Below are positions 1 through 12,499 of a DNA stretch of 64,000 bases, piece by piece (position 1 is the stretch's first letter; every line of letters begins with the position of its first letter). The position numbers and the translations under genes were made by a program. Source of the stretch: Margaritifera margaritifera (taxonomy: Eukaryota > Mollusca > Bivalvia > Unionida > Margaritiferidae); NCBI GenBank assembly GCA_029931535.1, contig JAQPZY010001610.1, positions 5,307,501 to 5,371,500 on the forward strand. The letters are read 5' to 3'. Under the pieces are notes generated by a model. The model did no database searches, was not told the DNA's origin, and saw only the letters and a list, made by a program, of their open reading frames with translations.

Positions 1-554
1 TATCGATACGTATATCGATATGGCAAAAGTATCAATACATCGATATATCGATGAATCGTTTCACCCCTATATGTGATACACTAGGATCTATCTGTAATAC
101 TGAGCTCAGCCTGGAACACATTTCCCATTCTAGCCAAAAGTAATAACAGGTTGTGTCTAAAGGTAACAAGGGGCCAGCACACAAAATTCATCCTGTGTTT
201 TTCAAAAAAAAAAAAAAAATAAGCCCAATTTCTACTCTTCTCGGCCTGACCCTTTGTCATAGCCAAGTGAAGTACGTCGTCTTTCACACCTCTCAGCAGC
301 GGACAGAGCGAGAATCTCTCGGAAATGGAAGTTTTTTCTACCCCCATTTCAGGCTAAAGTTGTTAATAATGCCAGGGGAAAAAGCACTATCGTAAGTAGT
401 AGGAGGAAAAGCAGTTCTAACACACCCAAAATGTTCCTGCTCCATTCTACGTTCGAGGCGGGTGAGTTTATTGTATTAGAGTTTGATACATGATACTTAA
501 AATAGTGGACCTATTTGTAATCTTCCATTTTCTGAGCCATATTTCGGACAAGAT

Positions 555-1241
555 TCGGACAAGATTTTGCATACAAGCCTTCATTGCCCATGCGATGCTT
601 TTAACTAGATCTGGAAAAGGTTTCGCATGTAAACTTCCATCATCCGGACCATTTTTTTAATCTGATCCACACAAAATTGTGCATGCAAGGATACATCATC
701 GAATCGATGCTTTCAACCACATCCGGAAAAGAAATCGAATGTAAACTTCCTATGTGCGGACCAATTTTTTTATTCGATCCGGACAAAATTTGGCATGCAA
801 GGCTATATCATCCGGGCGATGCTTTTTAACCACATCCGGAAAGATATCGAATGTAATTTTTTAATGTGCAGACCAATTTTTTTACCTGATCCAGACCAGA
901 TTTTGGATGCAAGGCTACATCATCCGGGCGATGCTTTTTTAACACATCCAGAAAAGAAATCGAACGTAAACTTCCAATGTGCGGACTAATTTTTTTATCT
1001 GATCCGGTCAATATTTTTCATGCAAGGCTACATCATCAAGGCGATGCTTTTTTACCTCACCCGGAAAGATGTCGAATGTAAACTTCCCATATGCAGACCA
1101 ATTTCTTTATCTGATCCAGACAAGATTTGGCATGAAAGGCTATATCATCCGGATAATGCTTTTTTGCCACATCTGGAAATGAGTCAAACATAAACTTCCA
1201 ATGTGCGGACCAATTTTTTTTATCTGATCTGGACAATATTT
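555..1241. repeat. Representative array of ~112-bp monomers
   Basis: About six consecutive monomers are readable here. Each contains a GGACAAGATTT-like start, an ATGCAAGGCTA box, a CGATGCTTTT box, a CATCCGGAAA box and an AACTTCC..TGTGCGGACC box followed by a T-run. Neighbouring monomers differ by many substitutions, while the same monomer in different 4-kb units is almost identical. That is the usual signature of higher-order satellite evolution. Comparable arrays follow each spacer through to 22,544 and again in 43,949-47,331. Confidence 0.85.
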
Positions 1242-1555
1242 TACGTCGTCTTTCACACCTCTCAGCAGCGGACAGAGCGAGGATCTCTCGGAAATGGAAG
1301 TTTTTTCTACCCCCATTTCAGGCTAAAGTTGTCAATAATGCCAGATGAAAAAGCACTATCGTAAGTAGTAGGAGGAAAAGCAATTCTAACACACCCAAAA
1401 TGTTCCTGCTCCTTTCTACGTTCGAGGCGGGTGGGTTTATTGTATTAGAGTTTGATACATGATACTTAAAATAGTGGACCTATTTGTAATCTTCCATTTT
1501 CTGAGCCATATTTCGGACAAGATTCGGACAAGATTTTGCATACAAGCCTTCATTG
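1242..1555. repeat. Truncated spacer lacking the TATCGATA cluster
   Basis: After the monomer array the sequence jumps directly into the middle of the spacer (TACGTCGTCTTTCACACC box), skipping the TATCGATA cluster, the poly-A tract and the CCTGGAACACATTTCCC part. The same junction appears near 5,258, 13,664 and 17,676. Full and truncated spacers therefore alternate, which explains the ~2.49-kb units. Confidence 0.75.
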
Positions 1556-2324
1556 CCGATGCGATGCTTTTAACTAGATCTGGAAAAAGGTTCGCATGTA
1601 AACTTCCATCATCCGGACCATTTTTTTCATCTGATCCACACAAAATTGTGCATGCAAGGACACATCATCGAATCGATGCTTTCAACCACATCCGGAAAAG
1701 AAATCGAATGTAAACTTCCTATGTGCAGACCAATTTTTTTATTCGATCCGGACAAAATTTGGCATGCAAGGCTATATCATCCGGGCGATGCTTTTTAACC
1801 ACATCCGGAAAGAAATCGAATGTAATTTTTTAATGTGAAGACCAATTTTTTTACCTGAACCAGACCAGATTTTGGATGCAAGGCTACATCATCCGGGCGA
1901 TGCTTTTTTACCACATCCAGAAAAGAAATCGAACGTAAACTTCCAATGTGTGGACTAATTTTTTTATTTGATCCGGTCAATATTTTGCATGCAAGGCTAC
2001 ATCATCAAGGCGATGCTTTTTTACCTCACCTGGAAAGATGTCGAATGTAAACTTCCCATATGCAGATCAATTTCTTTATCTGATCCGGACAAGATTTGGC
2101 ATGAAAGGCTATATCATCCGGATAATGCTTTTTTACCACATCTGGAAATGAGTCGAAAATAAACTTCCAATGTGCGGACCAATTTTTTTTATCTGATCTG
2201 GACAATATTTTGCATGCAAGGCTATATCATCCTGGTGATGCTTTTAACCACACCTGGAAAAGAAATCCAACATAAACTTCCATCATCCAGGGCATATGTG
2301 ATAGGCGTGAAACCATACACCTGT

Positions 2325-2555
2325 GCCGCGTATCGATACGATTAACGATACAGAGCCTACGATACGATACATTATCGATTCTCATTTTAAAGAATAAGAA
2401 GGCAAACGACCAATATTTATTCATGACTGCTGACGATTAAAGTAACTTATATAGGATAGATATCGTTTTGTATCGATTCTTCATCTCTTGTATCGATACG
2501 TATATCGATATGGCAAAAGTATCAATACATCGATATATCGACGAATCGTTTCACC
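2325..2555. repeat. TATCGATA-rich spacer core, representative copy
   Basis: About 230 bp of the spacer contain a dozen or so CGAT-centred motifs, including several perfect TATCGATA octamers and a run of overlapping ATCGAT sites. Equivalent clusters begin near 3,855, 6,345, 7,865, 9,500, 10,733, 12,258, 14,750, 16,275, 18,764, 20,283 and 21,918, and near 44,720 and 46,248 in block 2; the window also opens inside one. In Drosophila TATCGATA is the DRE element and CGATA is bound by BEAF-32. Any equivalent role here is inference. Confidence 0.7.
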
Positions 2556-4095
2556 CCTATATGTGATACACTAGGATCTATCTGTAATACTGAGCTCAGC
2601 CTGGAACACATTTCCCATTCTAGCCAAAAGTAATAACAGGTTGTGTCTTAAGGTAACAAGGGGCCAGCACACAAAATTCATCCTGTGTTTTTCAAAAAAA
2701 AAAAAAAAAAAATAAGCCCAATTTCTACTCTTTTCGGCCTGAAACTTTGTCATAGCCAAGTGAAGTACGTCGTCTTTCACACCTCTCAGCAGCGGACAGA
2801 GCGAGAATCTCTCAGAAATGGAAGTTTTTTCTACCCCCATTTCAGGCTAAAGTTGTCAATAATGCCAGGGGAAAAAGCACTATCGTAAGTAGTAGGAGGA
2901 AAAGCAGTTCTAACACACCCAAAATGTTCCTGCTCCATTCTACGTGGGAGGCGGGTGGGCTTGTTGTATTAGAGTTTGATACATGATACTTAAAATAGTG
3001 GACCTATTTGTAATCTTCCATTTTCTGAGCCATATTTCGGACTAGATTCGGACAATATTTTGCATACAAGCCTTCATTGCCCTTGCGATGCTTTTAACTA
3101 GATCTGGAAAAGGTTTTGCATGTAAACTTCCATCATCCGGACCATTTTTTTCATCTGATCCACACAAAATTGTGCATGCAAAGATACATCATCGAAGCGA
3201 TGCTTTCAACCACACCTGGAAAAGAAATCGAATGTAAACTTCCTATGTGCGGACCAATTTTTTTATTCGATCCGGACAAAATTTGGCATGCAAGGCTATA
3301 TCATCCGGGCGATGCTTTTTAACCACATCCGGAAAGAAATCGAATCTATTTTTTTAATGTGCGGACCAATTTTTTTACCTGATCCAGACCAGATTTTGGA
3401 TGCAAGGCTACATCATACGGGCGATGCCTTTTTACCACATCCAGAAAAGAAATCGAACGTAAACTTCCAATTGTGCGGACTAATTTTTTTATCTGATCCG
3501 GTCAATATTTTGCATGCAAGGCTACATCATCAAGGCGATGCTTTTTTACATCACCCGGAAAGATGTCGAATGTAAACTTCCCATATGCAGATCAATTTCT
3601 TTATCTGATCCAGACTAGATTTGGCATGAAAGGCTATATCATCCGGATAATGCTTTCTTACCACATCTGGAAATGAGTCGAACATAAACTTCGAATGTGT
3701 GGACCAATTTTTTTTATCTGATCTGGACAATATTTTCCATGCAAGTCTATATCATCCTGGTGATGCTTTTAACCACACCTGGAAAAGAAATCCAACATAA
3801 ACTTCCATCATTCGGAGCATATGTGATAGGGGTGAAACCATACACCTGTGCCGCGTATCGATACGATTAACGATACACAGCCTACGATACGATACATGAT
3901 CGATTCTCAGTTTAAAGAATAAGAAGGCAAACGACAAATATTTATTCATGACTGCTGACGATTAAAGTAACTTATATAGGATAGATATCGTTTTGTATGG
4001 ATTCTTCATCTCTTGTATCGATACGTATATCGATATGGCAAAAGTATCAATACATCGATATATCGATGAATCGTTTCACCCCTATATGTGATACA

Positions 4096-7000
4096 CTAGG
4101 ATCTATATGTAATACTGAGCTCAGCCTGGAACACATTTCCCATTCTAGCCAAAAGTAATAACAGGTTGTGTCTAAAGGTAACAAGGGGCCAGCACACAAA
4201 ATTCATCCTGTGTTTTTCAAAAAAAAAATAAAAATAAGCCCAATTTCTACTCTTCTCGGCCTGACCCTTTGTCATAGCCAAGTGAAGTACGTCGTCTTTC
4301 GCACCTCTCAGCAGCGGACAGAGCGAGAATCTCTCGGAAATGGAAGTTTTTTCTACCCCCATTTCAGGCTAAAGTTGTTAATAATGCCAGGGGAAAAAGC
4401 ACTATCGTAAGTAGTAGTAGGAAAAGCAGTTCTAACACACCCAAAATGTTCCTGCTCCATTCTACGTTCGAGGCGGGTGGGTTTATTGTATTAGAGTTTG
4501 ATACATGATACTTAAAATAGTGGACCTACTTGTAATCTTCCATTTTCTGAGCCATATTTCGGACAAGATTCGGACAAGATTTTGCATACAAGCCTTCATT
4601 GCCCATGCGATGCTTTTAACTAGATCTGGAAAAGGTTTCGCATGTAAACTTCCATCATCCGGACCATTTTTTTAATCTGATCCACACAAAATTGTGCATG
4701 CAAGGATACATCATCGAAGCGATGCTTTCAACCACATCCGGAAAAGCAATCAAATGTAAACTTCCTATGTGAGGACCAATTTTTTTATTCGATCCGGACA
4801 AAATTTGGCATGCAAGGCTATATCATCCGGGCGATGCTTTTTAACCACATCCGGAAAGATATCGAATGTAATTTTTTAATGTGCAGACCAATTTTTTTAC
4901 CTGATCCAGACCAGATTTTGGATGCAAGGCTACATCATCCGGGCGATGCTTTTTTACCACATCCAGAAAAGAAATCGAACGTAAACTTCCAATGTGCGGA
5001 CTAATTTTTTTTATCTGCTCCGGTCAATATTTTTCATGCAAGGCTACATCATCAAGGCGATGCTTTTTTACCTCACCCGGAAAGATGTCGAATGTAAACT
5101 TCCCATATGCAGACCAATTTCTTTATCTGATCCAGACAAGATTTGGCATGAAAGGCTATATCATCCGGATAATGCTTTTTTGCCACATCTGGAAATGAGT
5201 CAAACATAAACTTCCAATGTGCGGACCAATTTTTTTTATCTGATCTGGACAATATTTTACGTCGTCTTTCACACCTCTCAGCAGCGGACAGAGCGAGGAT
5301 CTCTCGGAAATGGAAGTTTTTTCTACCCCCATTTCAGGCTAAAGTTGTCAATAATGCCAGATGAAAAAGCACTATCGTAAGTAGTAGGAGGAAAAGCAAT
5401 TCTAACACACCCAAAATGTTCCTGCTCCATTCTACGTTCGAGGCGGGTGGGTTTATTGTATTAGAGTTTGATACATGATACTTAAAATAGTGGACCTATT
5501 TGTAATCTTCCATTTTCTGAGCCATATTTCGGACAAGATTCGGACAAGATTTTGCATACAAGCCTTCATTGCCGATGCGATGCTTTTAACTAGATCTGGA
5601 AAAGGTTTCGCATGTAAACTTCCATCATCCGGACCATTTTTTTCATCTGATCCACACAAAATTGTGCATGCAAGGACACATCATCGAATCGATGCTTTCA
5701 ACCACATCCGGAAAAGAAATCGAATGTAAACTTCCTATGTGCAGACCAATTTTTTTATTCAATCCGGACAAAATTTGGCATGCAAGGCTATATCATCCGG
5801 GCGATGCTTTTTCACCACATCCGGAAAGAAATCGAATGTATTTTTTTAATCTGCGGACCAACATTTTTACCTGATCCAGACCAGATTTTGGATGCAAGGC
5901 TACATCATCCGGGCGATGCTTTTTTACCACAATCAGAAAAGAAATCGAACGTAAACTTCCAATGTGCGGACTAATTCTTTTATCTGATCCGGTCAATATT
6001 TTTCATGCAAGGCTACATCATCAAGGAGATGCTTTTTTACCTCACCTGGAAAGATGTCGAATGTAAACTTCCCATATGCAGATCAATTTCTTTATCTGAT
6101 CCGGACAAGATTTGGCATGAAATGCTATATAATCCGGATAATGCTTTTTTACCACATCTGGAAATGAGTCGAACATAAACTTCCAATGTGCGGACCAATT
6201 TTTTTATCTGATCTGGACAATATTTTGCATGCAAGGCTATATCATCCTGGTGATGCTTTTAACCACACCTGGAAAAGAAATCCAACGTAAACTTCCATCA
6301 TCCGGAGCATATGTGATAGGGGTGAAACCATACACCTGTGCCGCGTATCGATACGATTAACGATACACAGCATACGATACGATACATTATCGATTCTCAG
6401 TTTAAAGAATAAGAAGGCAAACGACAAATATTTATTCATGACTGCTGACGATTAAAGTAACTTATATAGGATATATATCGTTTTGTATCGATTCTTCATC
6501 TCTTGTATCGATACGTATATCGATATGGCAAAAGTATCAATACATCGATATATCGATGAATCGTTTCACCCCTATATGTGATACACTAGGATCTATCTGT
6601 AATACTGAGCTCAGCCTGGAACACATTTCCCATTCTAGCCAAAAGTAATAACAGGTTGTGTCTTAAGGTAACAAGGGGCCAGCACACAAAATTCATCCTG
6701 TGTTTTTCAAAAAAAAAAAAAAATAAGCCCAATTTCTACTCTTTTCGGCCTGACCCTTTGTCATAGCCAAGTGAAGTACGTCGTCTTTCACACCTCTCAG
6801 CAGCGGACAGAGCGAGAATCTCTCGGAAATGGAAGTTTTTTCTACCCCCATTTCAGGCTAAAGTTGTCAATAATGCCAGGGGAAAAAGCACTATCGTAAG
6901 TAGTAGGAGGAAAAGCAGTTCTAACACACCCAAAATGTTCCTGCTCCATTCTACGTGGGAGGCGGGTGGGCTTGTTGTATTAGAGTTTGATACATGATAC

Positions 7001-8105
7001 TTAAAATAGTGGACCTATTTGTAATCTTCCATTTTCTGAGCCATATTTCGGACAAGATTCGGACAAGATTTTGCATAGAAGCCTTCATTGCCCATGCGAT
7101 GCTTTTAACTAGATCTGGAAAAGGTTTTGTATCTAAACTTCCTTCATCCGGACCTTTTTTTTAATCTGATCCACACAAAATTGTGCATGCAAGGATACAT
7201 CATCGAAGCGATGCTTTCAACCACATCCGGAAAAGAAATCGAATGTAAACTTCCTATGTGCGGACCAATTTTTTTATTCGATCCGGACAAAATTTGGCAT
7301 GCAAGGCTATATCATAATGGCGATGCTTTTTAACCACATCCGGAAAGAAATAAAATGTAATTTTTTAATGTGCAGACCAATTTTTTTACCTGATCCAGAC
7401 AAGTATTTGGATGCAAGGCTACATCATCCGGGCAATGCTTTTTTACCACATCCAGAAAAGATATCAAACGTAAACTTCCAATGTGCGGACTAATTTTTTT
7501 ATCTGATCCGGTCAATATTTTGCATGCAAGGCTACATCATCAAGGCGATGCTTTTTTAATCCACCCGGTAAGATGTCGAATGGAAACTTCCCATACGCAG
7601 ATCAATATCTTTATCTGATCCGGACAAGATTTGGCATGAAAGGCTATATCATCCGGATGATGCTTTTTTACCACATCTGGAAATGAGTCGAACATAAACT
7701 TCCAATGTGCGGACCAATTTTTTTTATCTGATCTGGACAATATTTTCCATGCAAGGCTATATCATCCTGGTGATGCTTTTAACCACACCTGGAAAAGAAA
7801 TCCCATGTAAACTTCCATCATCCAGAGCATATGTGATAGGGGTGAAACCATACACCTGTGCCGCGTATCGATACGATTAACGATACACAGCCTACGATAC
7901 GATACATGATAGATTCTCAGTTTAAAGAATAAGAAGGCAAACGACAAATATTTATTCATGACTGCTGACGATTAAAGTAACTTATATAGGATACAGATCG
8001 TTTTGTATCGATTCTTCATCTCTTGTATCGATACGTATATCGATATGGCAAAAGTATCAATACATCGATATATCGATGAATCGTTTCACCCCTATATGTG
8101 ATACA
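4096..8105. repeat. ~4.01-kb higher-order unit, copy 2
   Basis: This unit is 4,010 bp from landmark to landmark. It has the same short-plus-long structure as its neighbour, with a truncated spacer starting near 5,258. It is nearly identical to 16,515-20,523. Confidence 0.85.
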
Positions 8106-11100
8106 CTAGGATCTATATGTAATACTGAGCTCAGCCTGGAACACATTTCCCATTCTAGCCAAAAGTAATAACAGGTTGTGTCTTAAGGTAACAAGGGGCC
8201 AGCACACAAAATTCATCCTCTGGTTTTTAAAAAAAATAAAAAAATAAGCCCAATTTCTACTCTTTTCGGTCTGACCCTTTGTCATAGCCAAGTGAAGTAC
8301 GTTGTCTTTCACATCTCTCAGCAGCGTACAGAGCGAGAATCTCTCGGAAACGGAAGTTTTTTCTACCCCCATTTCAGGCTAAAGTTGTCAATAATGCCAG
8401 GGGAAAAAGCACTATCGTAAGTAGTAGGAGGAAAAGCAGTTCTAACACACCCAAAATGTTCCTGCTCCATTCTACGTGGGAAGCGGGTGTTTTTGTTGTA
8501 TTAGAGTTTGATACATGATAATTAAAATAGTGGACCTTTTTGTAATCTTCCATTTTGTGAGCCATATTTCGGACAAGATTCGGACAAGATTTTGCATACA
8601 AGCCTTCATTGCCCATGCGACACTTTTAACTAGATCTGGAAAAGGTTTCGCATGTTAACTTCCATCATCCGGACCTTTTTTTAAATCTGATCCACACAAA
8701 TTTGTGCATGCAAGGATACATCATCGAAGCGATGCTTTCAACCACATCCGGAAAAGAAATCGAAAGTAAACTTCCTATGTGCGGACCAATTTTTTTATTC
8801 AATCCGCACAAAATTTGGCATGCAAGGCTATATCAATTGGGCGATGCTTTTCAACCACATCCGGAAAGAAATCGAATGTAATTTTTTAATGTGTGGACCA
8901 ACTTTTTTACCTGATCCAGACCAGATTTTGGATGCAAGGCTACATCATCCGGGCAATGCTTTTTTACCACATCCAGAAAAGAAATCGAATGTAGTTTTTT
9001 AATGTGCAGACCAATTTTTTTTACCTGATCCAGACCAGATTTCGGAAGCAAGGCTACATCATCCGGGCGATGCTCTTTTACCACATCCAGAAAAGAAATC
9101 GAACGTAAACTTCCAATTTTCGGACTCATTTTTTTATCTGATCCGGTCAATATTTTGCATGCAAGGCTACATCATCAAGGCGATGCTTTTTTACCTCACC
9201 CGGACAGATGTCGAATGTAAACTTCCCATATGCAGATCAATTTCTTTATCTGATCCGGACAAGATTTGGCATGAAAGGCTATATCATCCGGATAATGCTT
9301 TTTTACCACATCTGGAAATGAGTCGAACATAAACTTCCAACGTGTGGACCAATTTTTTTTATCTGATCTGGACAATATTTTGCATGCAAGGCTAGATCAT
9401 CCTGGTGATGCTTTTAACCACACCTGGAAAAGAAATCCCACATAAACTTCCATCATCCAGAGCATATGTGATAGGGGTGAAACCATACACCTGTGCCGCG
9501 TATCGATACGATTAAGGATACACAGCCTACGATACGATACATTATCGATTCTCAGTTTAAAGAATAAGGAGGCAAACGACCAATAATTATCCATGACTGC
9601 TGAAGATTACAGTAACTTATATCAGATAGATATCGTTTTGTATCGATTCTTTACCTCTTGTATCGATACGTAAATCGATATGGCAAAAGTATCAATACAT
9701 CGATATATCGATGAATCTTTTCATCCCTATATGTGATACACTTGGAGTTATCTTTAATAGTGAGCTCCGCCTGGAACACATTTCCCAGTTCTAACACACC
9801 CAAAATGTTCCTGCTCCTTTCTACGTGGGAGGCGGGTGGGCTTGTTGTATTAGAGTTTGATACATGATACTTAAAATAGTGGACCTATTTGTAATCTTCC
9901 ATTTTCTGAGCCATATTTCGGACAAGATTCGGACAAGATTTTGCATACAAGCCTTCATTGCCCATGCGATGCTTTTAACTAGATCTGGAAAAGGTTTTGC
10001 ATGTAAACTTCCATCATCCGGACCATTTTTTTCATCTGATCCACACAAAATTGTGCATGCAAGGATACATCATCGAAGCGATGCTTTCAACCACATCCGG
10101 AAAAGAAATCGAATGTAAACTTCCTATGTGCGGACCACTTCTTTTATTCGATCCGGACAAAATTTGGCATGCAAGGCTATATCATCCGGGCGATGCTTTT
10201 TAACCACATCTGGAAAGAAATCGAATGTAATTTTTTAATGTGAAGACCAATTTTTTTACCTGAACCAGACCAGATTTTGGATGCAAGGCTACATCATCCG
10301 GGCGATGCTTTTTTACCACATCCAGAAAAGAAATCGAACGTAAACTTCCAATGTGTGGACTAATTTTTTTATTTGATCCGGTCAATATTTTGCATGCAAG
10401 GCTACATCATCAAGGCGATGCTTTTTTACCTCACCTGGAAAGATGTCGAATGTAAACTTCCCATATGCAGATCAATTTCTTTATCTGATCCGGACAAGAT
10501 TTGGCATGAAAGGCTATATCATCCTGATAATGCTTTTTTACCACATCTGGAAATGAGTCGAAAATAAACTTCCAATGTGCGGACCAATTTTTTTTATCTG
10601 ATCTGGACAATATTTTGCATGCAAGGCTATATCATCCTGGTGATGCTTTTAACCACACCTGGAAAAGAAATCCAACATAAACTTCCATCATCCAGGGCAT
10701 ATGTGATAGGCGTGAAACCATACACCTGTGCCGCGTATCGATACGATTAACGATACAGAGCCTACGATACGATACATTATCGATTCTCATTTTAAAGAAT
10801 AAGAAGGCAAACGACCAATATTTATTCATGACTGCTGACGATTAAAGTAACTTATATAGGATAGATATCGTTTTGTATCGATTCTTCATCTCTTGTATCG
10901 ATACGTATATCGATATGGCAAAAGTATCAATACATCGATATATCGATGAATCGTTTCACCCCTATATGTGATACACTAGGATCTATCTGTAATACTGAGC
11001 TCAGCCTGGAACACATTTCCCATTCTAGCCAAAAGTAATAACAGGTTGTGTCTTAAGGTAACAAGGGGCCAGCACACAAAATTCATCCTGTGTTTTTCAA

Positions 11101-12499
11101 AAAAAAAAAAAAAAAATAAGCCCAATTTCTACTCTTTTCGGCCTGAAACTTTGTCATAGCCAAGTGAAGTACGTCGTCTTTCACACCTCTCAGCAGTGGA
11201 CAGAGCGAGAATCTCTCGGAAATGGAAGTTTTTTCTACCCCCATTTCAGGCTAAAGTTGTCAATAATGCCAGGGGAAAAAGCACTATCGTAAGTAGTAGG
11301 AGGAAAAGCAGTTCTAACACACCCAAAATGTTCCTGCTCCTTTCTACGTGGGAGGCGGGTGGGCTTGTTGTATTAGAGTTTGATACATGATACTTAAAAT
11401 AGTGGACCTATTTGTAATCTTCCATTTTCTGAGCCATATTTCGGACAAGATTCGGACAAGATTTTGCATACAAGCCTTCATTGCCCTTGCGATGCTTTTA
11501 ACTAGATCTGGAAAAGGTTTTGCATGTAAACTTCCATCATCCGGACCATTTTTTTCATCTGATCCACACAAAATTGTGCATGCAAAGATACATCATCGAA
11601 GCGATGCTTTCAACCACACCTGGAAAAGAAATCGAATGTAAACTTCCTATGTGCGGACCAATTTTTTTATTCGATCCGGACAAAATTTGGCATGCAAGGC
11701 TATATACTATGGGCGATGCTTTTTAACCACATCCGGAAAGAAATCGAATCTATTTTTTTAATGTGCGGACCAATTTTTTTACCTGATCCAGACCAGATTT
11801 TGGATGCAAGGCTACATCATACGGGCGATGCCTTTTTACCACATCCAGAAAAGAAATCAGACGTAAACTTCCAATTGTGCGGACTAATTTTTTTATCTGA
11901 TCCGGTCAATATTTTGCATGCAAGGCTACATCATCAAGGCGATGCTTTTTTACATCACCCGGAAAGATGTCGAATGTAAACTTCCCATATGCAGATCAAT
12001 TTCTTTATCTGATCCAGACTAGATTTGGCATGAAAGGCTATATCATCCGGATAATGCTTTCTTACCACATCTGGAAATGAGTCGAACATAAACTTCGAAT
12101 GTGCGGACCAATTTTTTTTATCTGATCTGGACAATATTTTGCATGCAAGTCTATATCATCCTGGTGATGCTTTTAACCACACCTGGAAAAGAAATCCAAC
12201 ATAAACTTCCATCATTCGGAGCATATGTGATAGGGGTGAAACCATACACCTGTGCCGCGTATCGATACGATTAACGATACACAGCCTACGATACGATACA
12301 TGATCGATTCTCAGTTTAAAGAATAAGAAGGCAAACGACAAATATTTATTCATGACTGCTGACGATTAAAGTAACTTATATAGGATAGATATCGTTTTGT
12401 ATCGATTCTTCATCTCTTGTATCGATACGTATATCGATATGGCAAAAGTATCAATACATCGATATATCGATGAATCGTTTCACCCCTATATGTGATACA
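8106..12499. repeat. ~4.4-kb higher-order unit, variant copy 3
   Basis: This unit is 4,394 bp and has a rearranged interior. Around 9,788 the spacer jumps from its early part straight to its late part, losing roughly half a kilobase present in other units. From about 10,200 on, it matches 1,795 onward at a constant offset of ~8,405 bp, so this part was copied from another unit of the array. Confidence 0.8.

Larger units (their letters stand above)
81..4095. repeat. ~4.01-kb higher-order unit, copy 1
   Basis: The same landmark (start of the conserved spacer block after the TATCGATA cluster) occurs at 81, 4,096, 8,106, 12,500, 16,515 and 20,524. This copy holds one short (~1.5-kb) and one long (~2.5-kb) subunit. 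The long subunit contains an extra spacer that starts at 1,242 and lacks the TATCGATA cluster. Confidence 0.85.

Noticed and set aside
555..1241. Regularly spaced repeats as a possible CRISPR array
   Set aside because: Units are contiguous 112-bp monomers with gradual divergence, with no repeat-spacer alternation, and the context is eukaryotic.
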